Source of the DNA: Phytoseiulus persimilis
Taxonomy: Eukaryota; Arthropoda; Arachnida; Mesostigmata; Phytoseiidae
DNA: 64,000 nt
Direction of reading: 5' to 3'
Assembly (NCBI GenBank): GCA_037576195.1
Contig: CM075104.1
Location: 15,082,211 to 15,146,210 of the forward strand
Shown piece after piece: positions 13,321 to 28,000 of this stretch. The position numbers and the translations under genes were made by a program. Under the pieces are notes generated by a model. The model was given only the letters and a program-made list of their open reading frames with translations. It was not told the DNA's origin and made no database searches. Position 1 is the first letter of the stretch, and every line of letters starts with the position of its first letter.

Positions 13321-13353
13321 CGGTCGGTTGGTCGGTCGGTCGGTCGGTTGGTC
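13321..13353. repeat. GGTC/GGTT tetranucleotide array
   Basis: This is a run of about eight GGTC-type units, with two GGTT variants, just upstream of GTCCGACG. It is a short imperfect microsatellite with no sign of function. Confidence 0.85.
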
Positions 13354-16300
13354 CGACGAACGACAGGGCGGATGCTCGGTTGAAATCAGCTGTAGACTCT
13401 AAAGAGACAATGATAGAGTGAACGGCCGCCACGGTCGGTCCGCTCCGTTCTCGGGTGGGTATTTTGACGACTTGCTCGGTCGACCCGCTGATTCCCCCGC
13501 TGCTCCGATTCTACAACTCGAGGCTGCGGCCGTGGTGCGGTTCGTGAGAGATCGTTCAAAATCGCTTTTCGATTCGCGCCTTGTTGAATTCGCGTTGTTG
13601 AGCGACGTCGATTGCAATCGACGACGACAGCGACAACTACCATCGCCGTCAACACCATGGCTGCTGGTGCTGCTTCAAATCCGACTGTTCTCCTATATCA
13701 ACAGTTTTCCTTTTTTTCAAACGAAACGAGTCAACGTGCGAGTGAGTGAGCTTTCACTCCTCCGGACACACACAGACACACCCCATGAATGCTCTGCCTT
13801 TTGGGGAGTGGCGATTCGTTTCCAACGACTGGAGTTTCGTTGTTGCTTGTTAGGGGAATCGTTTTCAAGGATTACGTGACGATTGAACTCGCGGGCGGGA
13901 CTCTCTGGGCTCTCCCAACCAATCCTGCTGAAACTCCCGCTGTTTTCCGTACTCCTCTCGGAGTAGGAGGGTGACAGCGCTTGAATGCTGGGAAGTCCTG
14001 GGAGAGTGAAAGTCGAGGAATCTGGACTCCGGAGAGGCCGCGTGAGAGTTGCGATCAAACAGAGCCGGAAATCTCTGAGGATGCAACTGTTGCTACCAGC
14101 ACATGGGCGGCATCCGGATTCCCACTTCGATCTTGGCATCTTTCGCTCGGATGAGACTCGTCGAATCAAATAAAATGCTAAAGAAGAAGGTTACTTCGTC
14201 CCCAATCGGAGTTCCCATGGATAGAACGCGCGACGGCAATCGTACACGAGGCGATCGTCGGGGGAGCACATGTGCGAATAGCGGGTTGAACCAGAAGCCC
14301 GTCAAAACCTGCGGATGAGTAATCGCTTCCGCGGGGGGTTCACGATTCTCCTCGGAGTTTGTCAGCCGGGAGTGACTAACAGTGTGAACTGACTCGCTGG
14401 ATCCGAATGTCGGCCGCTCAGCTCTCTTCCTGTTCTGGCCCGTTCCATCACCGACGCGAACACATGTGAATCCGGCGCTGTGGCGAAACCTCGATGAGTT
14501 TCGAAAGTTAGATCACCTCTTGAGCAGAACAACAGGACCGGAATAGCGGCAGCGGCTCAGCATCAACATCAGACGAATGACAATAGACAGCTCTGCTCCG
14601 GCTCAGCTCAGAGTCTCTCGCGCTGGCCTAAGTGAAGATTTCTTCAGAGCTCGCCCGTGGTCCAGACTTTCATCTCCATCCGCCGGGCATTGTCTGCTTT
14701 GCTGTGAAACAGCTGAACTCTTCCTGAGTACTCGACTCTAAGACAGAGCTCATTCGTTCCAGCTCGTCTCATTGGCATCAGAGTTGACTACTGATTGATT
14801 CAAGTGCCAGTCGGGCAGTCACGAGATTAGTCCTTTCGAAAACCGACGATCGCGTTATTCGATCTGAGCCGAACAAGCCAGAGACGATTCCACCATCTTT
14901 CAGCTACTTAGGCCAGGCGACGCAGTGGGTCCGCGTTCGGCCATCTTTAACGAGGGATTTGGGATGCTGGACCCGAATGGAGGAACAGTTAGCGTCCGCG
15001 ATCCAGTTTCGAGCGGAGGTCGGCTCGAGCGAGTCTCATAGAGCGTGGTGGAGGTGATGAACATTGAGCTTGCACCTAGTTAGGAAGAGGAAGCACAAAA
15101 CGGAGAAGTCAATGCGGTGGACGTGAGGGCAAACGGAGTCGACCTCCATTAGGCATGGCTAGCCATCAGAGTTCGACGGCCAAGAGGTGTCTTCCCCGAT
15201 GATTTACTGAATGCATGATTCCGGTATCGTGCACACAGCACGCGAGGCTTCTCTCCACCACGGAACACCTGACGAGTTAAAACAGGAGCACATCGTATTG
15301 GCAACAGGGATCAGGCCCCATTCGTCGAGCCTATCCTATATTCGTTTGTCGTTCTTTTCCCTAGTTGATTGCTTCCGATTCAGTCTGTGTCCTTCTTTGT
15401 GTCCTGCGGTCTGTTCATGCTAACGCTCCTAGTCAAAGGACGTCGGTCCGCATCCATCGGTGGCAGCTTGATTCGAAGAGATGTTTTCATTCTGGGAGCT
15501 TGTAAACTTGGTGAACAACAAGCGTCGTTCTTTCGAAGGTTTCTCATCGCTTCGGAAGAGAACAGGGAATTCAGCGTTGCCCGCGACAGCGCTTGTTGAG
15601 GCTAGCAGAAGACCGGATGTATCCCACGTGGACTCGGGAAATATCGAAGTGCGCTTGCGCCGACACAACTTCACGGATGCCCCGATGCTTGTCTCATCGA
15701 GAGACTGATTCCAGGGCCGACTCATCCGATCGATAAACAGTACTTCAACCGAATACTTCAATCCTTGATATCAAGTCTGCTTCCTCTAAACCTATGATTT
15801 TTGGAACTGACCGAAACTCATATCGAGAAGTTAACTGGAGGACCTCATTCCTGTATTCCCACTTAAGTCGTTCGAGACCGTTTTTTCTGAGAGTCGTTCA
15901 CAAGCGGAGCCCGGATACATTCCTCCGTGCTGGATCCCGATAGACACTCCGGAGCTCACTCAGACCTGTGCTCGATCTGTTTTCGATCTTATTCTCGTGT
16001 TCGACGTTTTGGAAGTCGAGCTGTTTTGGCTGGATGATGGAGGAGCTCTGATGTTCTCCAACGTTGAACGGTGCACAAGATGAGCCACTTCCTCTCTTTT
16101 GAAGAGAGAAACATCATTACGGCCAAGAATAACGCAGGAATTCATAAGTTGGTAAGATGGAGCTCGCCGCAAAATCTACCGTCGGGGTTGATGATGGACG
16201 CACGTGAGAATCTGTGTTTGCTCAATCTAAGATCTGATGCCCTCGGGCAACGGATCCATTCGATGCCATCGTTCGCCAACGAATAGATTGCCTCATCGAA

Positions 16301-19300
16301 ACCAACGAAATTCCTGATTCGTTATACCAGCGCTGTCCTCGGCTATGCAGCACGCAACAGAGCTGACGCTGGAAGACACCGTCGCTGTTGCAAACCAATT
16401 ACTGGCCGCACACGAATGGCCGCTGCGCAACTGTTTGTCGAGCGATATCGATCCTCTCGGGTTGACCACGCATCGCTCCGCACAGTTTCTCCGAAGGTGG
16501 AGGGGGTTGATTGTACCAGCTGATGAAATGAGGTCTAACAGAGCGAGCCCGTCTGAAGCCGGATACCCTCGAACATCTTCGTGAACCCAGTCCCAAGTGA
16601 TTTTGAATGTGGGGGGCTTTGTGTCAAAAGACGGCTTCGAGTACCATCTGGTTTTTCTGCAACGAAATTCCCCAGGATCCGAGCCAGATTTCAGACAGTC
16701 GAATCATCAGCCCCGCGGCACTGGATCTGATTTCTTCGACCCAGTTCATCATCAGTTATCCATCCTGCCTGTTGGAGTAAATGTGAACTCCAGTCGGTCA
16801 TTGAAGCAGAATCTCCGAGAGAGAGAAAGAGAGAAGAGGAGGGTTGCGATTATCGAGTGGACGACCCCATCAACTTTGCGAGTTGGGCGTCTCAATAGAG
16901 GACCAGTCGGCGCAGGAATCCGACCGCTGGAGCATCTACTCTTCCCGTACAAGAAGCCTTGGTGTAGGTTCCCCGGGCCCCGTCTGCAACTATCATGCAG
17001 ATGAATCGACGACTATGACGTGGTCTACCAAGACGGAGCAACCAAACGAACTAGCCCGCCAGTCGCCTAAGCAGTCAATGAGTGAGTGAGCAGCTCGGTG
17101 GGCAATCCATCTGGCGGGTAAGCACAGCCTTTTCATTCTCCGTCGTCCTGGTCGGAGGGTGCCCGCTTTTGGTGTTTTGTAATTCCATCCCATAGGAAAC
17201 GCGTCGCTCATCTGGCCGCGCGTCCGCGTGCTTGCCCGTCCGGGGAAACGGCGGCGGCGCCTCCAGTTTTGCCACTGCTGTGACTGGAACCGCTATAATA
17301 GGGTCAGAACGTAATGCCGCTGCCTGGTAGCCTGTTATGCAGATGAGTGAGCGCACCGAGGGAAGACGGGGCCGGGATGAGGCACGCGGGTGAGGGGTCG
17401 AAGAACGGAGGGTAGAGGACGAACGAAGCCAGCGGAGGAACGGTCGCGTCGTTGTGCTTGCTGCCCGTCTTTCGTGTCGGTCGCTTTGTCCGTCCGTGCG
17501 TCCGTTCGTTGGTCGTGCCGGCAGCCAGCCTGGCTGGCTTCGGGGGTCCTTAGGGGCTAGAAGCAATGAGCCGTCACTTCTAACCATGCGAGACCCACCC
17601 GCAAACCCTCTCAATAAGCGCCCCAATATTTTTGCTCTTCACTTGGGGCCGCTCGCTGATCGGGCGGGTTTTGCGTAGCCAATTTCGGCCGCTAGCCTGT
17701 TTATCCCATTGAACGAAGTCCACCTGATTTAAATCTGCGCCAATGACCCGTCTGTCATCCGCTTGGTGAGTGCGCCAGTCACGTAATGCACGATTTATTC
17801 CATCAACTTTCGAACCGGATACAACTCGATGGCTTGCAGCCGATTTGAATGTCTGCCCAGTCGCTTCCCCGTATCCGTGCACCACGGGGAGACCTGCGCG
17901 GGCGGCTTGACGATCTCGACCAAGTTTCGACCCACTCAGGGCCGAACATCCGCGTCACAGGATAGAGTCGTCCTCACCGCGTACCCTGCTGCATCGAGAT
18001 CGAATTTTCTGTGGCCTTCCCCGATCGACGAAGATCGGTGCTGGGAGGGAGGAGTCGAATCTTTTGTCACCTTCTCGGGCCACGCGACAACTTGGATGCC
18101 GGCGAATAATTTCACAACCAGATCCACGACACGTCTCGGAGTGTTCCTCGACCCGCGTGTGCTGTGTCGTCGGAAAACTCGCAGAGAGAACGGGATGTCG
18201 CGTGGGATTCCGCGTGGCTGCCCGAAGGTTCTGACGGAGTGGAAAAACTTTGTTTCGCGTCCTTCGTATCTCATGATTGCTTTTGCTTCTGTGTATCGAG
18301 ATAGGGTTGGCCGTTGGTGTTTTTAACTCCCTACTTCTTGGAACACCCTCTTCCAGGAAGGGGGCGGGGGCACCCTCGGAGCAGTTGCTCCACCATTCAC
18401 TCATCTATTGCCGAAGGGCTCCGATTGTGAGTAGTAACTGCCTCAACGTTTGTCGAGAGGCCTTCTCTCGTTCATCGGTGGAGCCAGCAGTGGTGGAGTT
18501 TAGAGACGTCGAGAGGTAAGAAACGCTGGCTGCTGTTGACCATCATCGAAGCGTCGTCATCTACTTGCCCCTTTTCGGACAGAGGAAAAAATCCGCCTCG
18601 CCCAGTGGAAAAATAGAAAGAGCTTGAGATCAGCGGCAGTTGTTGGTTGTGGTGATGATGCCTCTGCCACAGCGGCCGTTGGCGGTGGTGACGCTGCCGC
18701 TTAAAGTTGTAGAAGTTGTTCTCGAGATGGAGGCCCAACAGAGATTTATCTCACTCGACGAGCTGATAATGATACTGCCCAAGCCTCCTGGAAAGATCTC
18801 GGAAAGAAGAACGGCAGACAAACGGGCGACACGGGACGGAAGAGGAAAGCGGGGTCTTGGACAAACTCGGGTTCCATGCTGCTCGTCTGATGTTCAGCTT
18901 CTCCGTTGGCCAGAACGGTGGGGGAAAAACGTCGCCGACGATCACCAAAAGATGACCCGTGCAGCTGCCGGTCGGGAACAACGAAAAAATGGCGACAGTT
19001 TAGCGGAAGGAAAAACAGCAGACAGTTAACGGTCAGTATCGTCCGCCATGTTGGCAAAATTTAGCAGCCATCTCCACCGCCCTAAACAGCGCCGCTTTCG
19101 AAGCCAGGTCTCATGATGGGCGAGGATGTGCGATCCCGGTCTGGAGGGAATCGCTTGAGAGTCGAATCTGACACTTGAAGGGTTCCGCTCGCCACGAATG
19201 GTCTGAAGGTTCAAATATCGGAACGAGATGGCATAGACCGTTGAGGTAATGACATGCCTGTTCGAATTCGATGACGGGGAAAGAGCGTTCGCGTCGAACT

Positions 19301-20000
19301 CTCCTTCGCCCATCGAAAAGGGCTCCTGTTCGCGATCGTCAGACAAACAACCCGCCGGCAGGCTGCCCTGCGAGCCTGACTGTCGGGAGACAGGCAGTCT
19401 GCCTGCTTCACTAGTGACAGTGAAGCCGGGCGAAGTCTAGCGGTAGCTAAGTGATGATGCCATAAACACCCAATGACCTTGAGATCAGGCTCTGATGTTT
19501 TTCAGTTCATCTTCGGTATAGAGACGGAGGGGAGGGGGGAAAATGGCGATTTCGTGGCGAAGAATTCTGCTCCAAAGAAGCTCGAACGGATGAAAGGGTG
19601 AGGGGACGGTCTGATGTGCGGAGGAAAAGACTTTAACGGAAAACTGCACGCACCCGCACACGCTCAGGAACACAGGCCGGTGCTCTTCCCGTGAGACGTG
19701 TATGTGTGTTTATGGTGCTTGCCGCTGCTGGGGGTGAAGGCTGCAGCGAAGGCAACCGTGAGGGCAGGGAAGAGGAGAAACCTCGGAAGGAGCGAGCCGG
19801 GGGGTAGTAACAGCTCGGTGCCTCCACTATTGTTGGCGCCGACCGAGAATTTTTGACAAAACGTCGTTGTTACTCGGAACGGCGAAGTCTTCCCATCGAT
19901 TAAGTGATTATATCGACGATTCTCTTTCCGCCTTCGTTGGCTCGCCTTCTCGCTGGCTTGCGCTCGGTCGCTCGTCCTCCGCCCCGCCGGCTCGTCTGCC
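13354..20000. other. No supported gene
   Basis: Frames reach at most 183 codons (17075-17626, minus) and lack recognisable motifs. No frame of 60 codons lies between 14319 and 15210. A GA-rich patch (about 16817-16845) is the main low-complexity feature. Confidence 0.5.
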
Positions 20001-23000
20001 TCGTGGCAAGACAGCGGTGCACGCCAACGCAAAAGGTACACATACGCACACGAGCTGAAAAAAAAAACAGCGGGGCACGATCCGTCAGAGCAAATAGCCG
20101 CTCATCTAACCAGTTCATTTGGCTTCCTCGTTCCGAGCAGAGGTCTCCGATTGAAGAATCGTGCGGCACGCGATGACAGTCGCAATCGAGAGAAATATTT
20201 GCTGATGATTCTCTTCCTCCCTCGAAAATCCGCTCTTTATGATGCGCAACCGTGGTCCGGAAGTTCTGATTGTAGTGATTTTTGAGAAAGATCTGTCCTG
20301 CGATCGTACTTTCTGAGCTCCAGCGAGGATAACTGGTTCGTCCGAAAGTGTGAAGTCATTTCCTAAGACTCTCATGCGTGGTCGGTGGAGCTCAGCGCGA
20401 AGCTATTGTCTTCATTCGATTGATTCCGGGTAACGGGAACTCGGAGATCAGTCGGGCAATCAGCGTGACATGTTCTTCTGGGTTATCATTTCGAATCATC
20501 GAGTACTTCATTTGATAGCGCATTGCATTGTATCAGGAAAATGTACGGCTGCTTTCTTTGCCTCGAATTCCTGGTGCCTCCGACTCTGCTGTTGTCTCCG
20601 TCATCTTCGCTGGTGTCGTCGCTCTCCTGCCCAGGAATAACAGGACTTGAGGCGTTGGCGCAGCGCTCTGACATCAGGGGAATGAGGTACCGATATGATG
20701 TGGACAAAGCTGACGATTCTGAACTCTCGGTGGTACAAAACTTGAGGAGTGGGAGAGGCGAACCGGGTATTCCCTGCTCGAGTCAGAACTCCAGGATTCG
20801 TAACCTGATGATTCAGTTACGTGCTCGTATTCTCGCCGGCGTTTCCACAAACGCGAATCACTCAGTAATATAATGCTCTGTTCTCCGATACTCACAATCA
20901 GCTCCCAAAGGAAAGTGCTGCCACCGATCTAGAAGTTTCGACCCAACTGAGCGTCCCTCTCGGTGTCAACTCCATTCGCAGGGAGACATCAATAACGGAA
21001 GGCTTCGATTCTGGCTACCGACTGGCGGACCGTCCGAACGACCGACTGACAGGTGAGCTGGTCAGATCCTGCCTGCTGGATTTCGTTGTGTCTGATCCAG
21101 GGTTCCCTTCACCATGTTTTCCGGCATCCCGAGTGTAACGAGAGGGCTTATCGGACACCGAGAGATCCGACCACCGCTGAGGCATGCCCAACTCCCGATA
21201 CAGGACAAGATATGGCGGATATGAGAAGGGATGACTGGGCCATCTTGTGGCCTGGGAAGCATTCCATGTCCGTGGGCGATACTCAAGTTCGGGAACTATG
21301 CCGTAATCCATGGGGCACGGAAAGAGCTTCCGGGAGCGTCCGGATCCCTCGGATCTGTCTGCTCATCCATGCTTTCCAGTTATTCGACCTCACGCGAGGG
21401 ATGTTAATGAGTTTCCAGGATCCGTTGACTCGTGGAAGAAACCTCCCAACGGAGTTTCCGCACGGCGTGCGGGTCCGGTCGTGGCTGCGGAACATTGAAG
21501 GGCATAGGAAGCCTTCCGCCCTCGTTCATAATACCTATCCCGCTGCATGATCATCATGGTGATATCAGGTTTCGTCTTGCTCAGACTTGGGCAAACATTT
21601 GCGGTCCCTCCCAGACGTCTCTTTCCTCCTCAAGCGGCGATTCCGGCAGATCACTGAACTCTTCCGATGGTGGACACCGTTCTCACGCATTGTGTTCCGT
21701 GGGGCAATGACGAGTTTGGGCCCGAGAAGGTAGCAGCCATAAGTCTCACTTCGCCTGCTCAAAGGAGACGCTGGTCAGTTTCGAATGTGAGCTGCGTTAT
21801 AAGAGTCATGCCACCAGCGCATGTCACCGCGAAGCAGGCGAAGATGGGAGCGCTCAAGACTGGAGGTCTTCTGTTGAATCTTTGCGACACCGACTGCAAA
21901 CAGCCCACACGATTCTCCTCCCACTTTGTTTCAACACACCCTCAACCGAGCGCGGGCGGGGGACAAACTTCGATCGAACTAGCTGACGAATCGGCGAGCG
22001 GCTCGTTCCAGTTATCAGAGCTAAAACCAAGTTATCATGCCTGACCTGGCGAAGGATTTGCTCGAACATGAACATGCGGAGAGAGAGTGTCCGTTTGCAC
22101 CGAAATACGAGGAAATATTGAGATATTGATAACAGATCTTGTCCTCATGCATGATTATTAACTTCCGGAGGAAGTCAGGATTATGGTCATGTGTAACCTC
22201 GATACAAACTAGAGTCCAGATCAGGGCTGGGCGGTTCCGTGCGGTCCGCGGGTCGCCATTCGCTCACCCAGGTCTTCCTCGATCTTTCTGGTGCGTACCT
22301 TCTCACAAACTCCGGCGTGGAACGGATAATTGTCATTCTATGTGCTGGGAGCACATGAGAGAGCCACCTGTCGACGTTCCGAGAATGTTCAACATCTCAC
22401 TATGGTCAGCTGATCTTCCTCGAGTGGGCGTTTCACGAAGAATGATCGAATAGATGATTCAAGTGGCTCAAAGATGACAATGTGATCCTTCGAGCATTTC
22501 AATCATGACGATCGTCGTTATCGAGCTGATGAACGCGAGAACTGATGATGGCTTGATCGGAAACCGCAGCGGGCTTGGCTCGGATGGATTCCCTCGGCGA
22601 CAAGGGTGTGCACGCGCAGCAAAGCCTAATCATCGGGCTTATTCGATTTAGGTTGATAGAATCAATCTAAACGTAGTGCACGACGAAATCCATTGAGTTT
22701 CGCTCCTCGGTCCCATTCGACTCCCTACCTGTCTGTTCGGCGCCGCCGCAGTCGTGCTAAATCGTCCATTCGTTCAATTTCTGCGGCTTCCCCCGTATCT
22801 CCTTTCCTGGAGCTCTATTTGTCCCTCCCGGTGGACGATGGATCCAATCCAACATCCGCGAGTGGGCGCTCTCGACATGGAGGACCGAAACGCTCAACAT
22901 TGTGACATGGACGCAGTCTGTATTCTGGCAGTCAGCCTCGGTCACACCCTCTTGATCGCAGTCGTTGTTCAACTTGTCGAGCAAAAGTGAAACGGGAAGG

Positions 23001-24076
23001 ACTCGCGTGGCACTGGTTTCGTTCAAAGTTCTCCTGTACACATCGCGTTCCGACGCGTTGTGTGAACGTCTTGTGAACTTCGTGTACTTGAGGCCGTTCA
23101 AAGTTCGAGGCGAAATTTGAGCAAGACAAACACACCGTTTAGACTTTAGAGACTTCTCGTTCATGGTCGTTGTTGTTGCTGTCGTCCGCGCTTACGTCGA
23201 AAAGCACTCGACGACAACAATATTAATGACAACCAAGCTACCAGCCCGGCAGGTAGTCAGCGATACCGCCCTTGTTCATTAGCCTCCGCTGGGACCACGA
23301 AGCGTGGGAATCAGGGGCTCGGGTCTCCAAGAGGGCTGTAGGTCGGTGGAAAAGCGCTGAAGCGGTGGCTGAAGAAACGGAAGAAGCTTCTGCCGAATAG
23401 TCACTTGTTTGTATCACGCCATGCTGGTTGATAGAACCGAGTGCCGGTCGCCTGCCGGCTCGGAACGCAGCTGAACAAGTCGGCATCAACCGTGGAGACG
23501 GTGGCCTTGAACAGGCAAGACTTCTCCAAGATCCTTCTCTCGAGCATTCCCACTGGAATTACTGCAACATCAGCTTCAACACCGTGACTCGAGAGGAACG
23601 CCTCTGCGAACAGGAGGAAAGGCGGGAGGAGAACTCGCTGCCTCTGAGAGATTCACAGATAATTCTGAAGGGACCCCGGGAGATACCTAAAGGATTTACA
23701 GAGGATGAGAAGGACGCTCAGCGACGGAGAAAGCGACGCCGATGGCGAGGGATGCGCCGTGTCGGGAAGAAGGGATTCTCGAAGAGAGATTTGCGCGGCG
23801 GGAGCAACAGTTCAAATCGCTTGGAATAGAGATTGTGCGCCGTAGGCGAGTTGCGATGCCGCTCCGGACGCGAAAGAAATAGAAAAAATCGGTAACAAAA
23901 ACTCGAAACTCGCGGACGAGTGTGTCTACTACTGTTTTCATTTGTACGGCCCACCGAGAAACATCGCCAGCTTACTTAGCTGTAATCCGCTCGCTGTGGT
24001 GAACGTCTATTCGAGCCGGGCACAAACCGCTCGTGTGGGCATTACCATAATAGCGAGCAACAGCCCAAGCGACCGG

Positions 24077-24092
24077 GAGAGCGAGCGAGCGA
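24077..24092. repeat. Short GAGC array
   Basis: Tandem GAGC/GCGA units lie inside a G+A-rich stretch that continues to about 24130 with CGAG-type words. Confidence 0.65.
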
Positions 24093-25030
24093 ACTACCTA
24101 CCAACCGAGCGACGCACGAAACAAGCAAAGCAACATAATATTATTAACAGCGGGACTCAGTTTAACACCCTTCGCCCTCCATCCACCTCACTTATGTAGT
24201 TTCCTCGGTTCACTGATGAATTCGCAAAGCCGATGTAGAGATCCTCGGGAACGTTTCAGATGCACGAAACACAGGTTCAGCCCCGAGTCTCGCCTGCTCC
24301 TTGCCGTGAGCTTCAGGGAAACACATCCAGTCGCACTGAGATAAGGCTTGATGCCCAAATCAGTGATTGTCAGACTGGCGGCAGGGAGCCCTGCTCTTGA
24401 ATTCTATTATTCTTTGAGGCGTTTCATGCTAACACTTTCGGCTGGATGCTAACGGGCGTCCGCCGAAGCCCGAGCATTACGCTGCGATTTAACTCCATTT
24501 GAGAGAACGTTGAAAACGAGCAAATTCGTTGTGACAGTTGGGGACTATTTGTTTCGGCATAAGACCCTGCTCGGCTCGTCGTGCGCTCGATCGTGTTCCG
24601 GGATAATGTATTTCTCCTTCCCCGTGCTCCATTCCGCTTATTCTCGTGACCTCGCTCCCTATTCGTTTCCTTCCTTTGGCTTACTCGGCTTTCCTTGAAA
24701 AGGTTCAGCCTTGTCGCACGGCGGATCCCACAGTTGATTCCGGTCGCTGCAAGATGCCGGTGAGGGTTGAACGAGCCGGCTGAACCTTACGCAGTAACGA
24801 AGGGAGAAGGACTGGGAGAAGAAACGGATCGGACGGAGCGAAATCCGCTTTGAAGATATCTCAGGAGCAAGGCATTCAGAATCAAGCGTGTCGTCCTCTT
24901 TCTCGTCTTCCTTCGTGTGGGCGGGAGCTCAAAACAATATAAAACCGGGACGGCAATAAAGATTCAGAAGGTGTTCTCCGAGCTGCAGGGCTTGAGCTGG
25001 AAATACAGAAAGACAGACGGAGGGTCGGAA

Positions 25031-25043
25031 GGATGGATGGATG
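25031..25043. repeat. Short GGAT array
   Basis: Three GGAT units and one extra G run in tandem before TATTGTC. Confidence 0.65.
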
Positions 25044-28000
25044 TATTGTCGGCCAGACGACCAGCCGCTCAGAGCAAGTGAGGAGATGGCGCCAGCGAGG
25101 AAAAAAGCGGGGTCGGATTCGTAAGCGACCCACAAAGGAGAACGGACTCATTGCCTCCGCACGAGTCCCTATTACGGGGATCGGGTGTCTTGTTCTTCGA
25201 CAAAGTCGTCGGCAACAGTAGCGGCGATCGCGGCAGCGCTTTGTGATGCGTGCAGAACATTTTCGAAAAGATACCTCGACGCGATTCAGTTCCTTAATGC
25301 TTCATCAGCGTTCGAATGGGTTCATGGGAGAATAAGTGGATTTCGACAGGGCCCGAGAGAGATGTTCAACACTGTAGCTGTATCGACTCGACGCTCCTGC
25401 GAAGGTTGTTGAAGTGGAATAACGGGATAACCGAATGATTTTTGCGGTTCACGCCGCATGTTGCACATCCGCACAAACCAAGGAACACCGTTTCGGGCGG
25501 TAAGCCGGAGACCTGTGCCTCTAGAACACGGCGTTGACCAGGAATAAGAGCCGACCCGAGTTGGAATCTGAGCTTTTCGACGGATGGTTAACAGTCGACC
25601 AACACCTAGTACGTTATTACCCCACAGCTGCCCACCCTGGTGACTTAATCGGCCAAAATTAGAGCTGAGCCATAGCAGAGTATGGGGTGATGGTTGCAAG
25701 TTGACGAATCGCCAGATACTCCAACCTCACTTACAATAACTGAGTATGTCAATCAGAGGGAATTTTAAGCATGCTTTGGGGAGGCTCGGACGCGGGGCCG
25801 CGATCCTGCTCTTGAGTTTGGCTTGTGGCGGAAAAAGTTCGCCGATCCCGGCTCTAGCCCACTGAGAGTGCTCTGACTCTGGGGACGGAGCCCGTGATTC
25901 CCATGCTCCTCGTGGCTGGATCTTGGGAACTCGGTGTCTATCGAAGGTTGGAAATGAACTATTTATTCTAATGAATTCTGAGGTGTCGTTCCGTTCATGG
26001 ATGGAACGTCTCGAGCGAATATGTCTATTCGGGAGGCGAACAGAACTCACCGTTATTTTCCGCCAACCATATTGCCGTCTTCGATCAGGCCTCTGAACGG
26101 GAAAGGCTTCCGGCGCTCATCATTATCCAGGCTGATGGAATCTATTCCGAGAAATTTTGAGATTTTCCAATTGCGGTGACGAGATGTCCCCTCGAAGACT
26201 GGAATGTGCTTCTTTCGCGGAGGCGTCTTCTCGAGCGTTTCTGCTGATGTCGCTGTTGTTGTCGGACGTTGGAGATTCTGCCTCAAGCAGTTAACTCGCC
26301 GGTCGTGGTTTGTAATCGAAAACGCCAATCTCACGACATTGTCTTGTCCCGGGCTACTGAGGTTAATCAGCCAGGTGAATCGAGGTCGCGTCCGACTGTC
26401 GGCTGCTGCCGGAACGGCACGAAAAGAGCCGCGAATAACGGAATGAAGCTCTAGAGGAATTTCAGTGGCTGCTCTGCTCTGCGGCAAAACTTCAAGGCGA
26501 AAGACTGATCGAACCGATGTTCCAGCTGTCCCGCCCGTCGAGTGACAGTTTGATGAGCAGCAGACTGGAACGATTCAGCCCGAGACACAATTGAAACATA
26601 GTCCATCTTCGATGAGGGCTTATGAACATTCGTCGTCGGTTTCCCGTCCGATCCGGGACGGTTAGCCTGACGGGTCACTTAATCACTCTATCGGTCAGTT
26701 AGTCGATGTTGAGGTTGCTTGCTCAGCTTGCTGAGGGATCACTCAGACGGTGTTGAGCTTGTCACATGCCCTTACGAACGATTCGGTCGATTTTGACCAA
26801 AAAAAAAAAGTGAGGAACGTGGCTTGCCAAAACTCGTTAACGCAAGATAGCGCGATGTGAAAAAAGGCAAAAAACTCGGGAATATGGTCACAAACAATGG
26901 CGAAAGATCCTCTCGCTGTCCGTGTTATTGCGGGAGTCGGAGTTCCCCCGAGAGAAGTGAACTGGATCGCCCCTGACCGACTGAGCTGATCGACCGCGCG
27001 GTAATGAAATAACTCTGAGCCGAGATAAACTCATCATCTGAGAACTGGAGCGATTCTCTAGTTTCTCTCCACACTGATCTTACCTCGAGCCGATCCCGCT
27101 CGATTAGAAACGTCCTCGAACCAAACTCGCTAGTTCGATTCGTTGACCGTGTTCAGACATTGTGGGCGCGCATCGGTCTACGAGTCAACTGACCGCTGCT
27201 TCTGCTGCTGAATATTCGACAACAATCGACCTTGGGTCGAACTTTTTCCGCTCTGAGTTACGCTGTAAAAAGATGGCTAATGATCCTCCTTTGGGATGCC
27301 GGCGATAAGTTTTCGTCCGCGAATAACCGTGAGCGAATATGTCCACATTCGGCTTGAACGCATGAGCCATTGAAGGCTATCGAGAGAACCATTCGGAGTG
27401 ACAAGAGCGCTCGATGCTGGTTGCCGAGCGTAGCGAGCTTTGCGTCTGCGTGTCCGCCGGCTCGCTCTCCCGCCTGCCCGCCTCGATGGCCAGTTCGCTT
27501 GGTCGGTCGCTTGGTCAGACGGATAATTACGAGCAATCGATATTCGAGGCGGCTTATCTTTTATCTCGAGTCCATTTTCCTTCCTCCTCTCCTTGCGCTT
27601 TCTTCCTTCTATCTCTGTCCGGCACTTACCGCTCACTGGCTGCACGGGAAAGCGGCGAACATTCCGTCAGAGGGTCCGTCCTTCCGTCGGTCAGCCAGCA
27701 CGCGGCCAGGAAGGCAAGCAGACAAGCACGCTGGTGATATACATACCATACATCTACATGAATTACCATTATCGACGTTTTTATGCGTGCTGCTCCCGGA
27801 CGCGGATTGCTGCCGGCTAGCCGCGGACTGCGAGCGGTCGCTCAATTTTTTCAACGCTCAAAAGCAAGCGAATTTCTATAAGTTTTCACAAAGGGTGAAT
27901 AACTGGCTGGAATCTTGAACGGTCGGAGCTCTCTTTCAGCCGCCTCTGCGCTCACTTCACCGCTGTCCGTAGCGAAAGCCAGCGATTTTCTTCTTCCCGA

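Noticed and set aside
21015-21550. Possible retroelement-derived coding remnant on the minus strand
   Set aside because: The two overlapping frames have aromatic-rich words but no reverse transcriptase, integrase or transposase motif could be identified.
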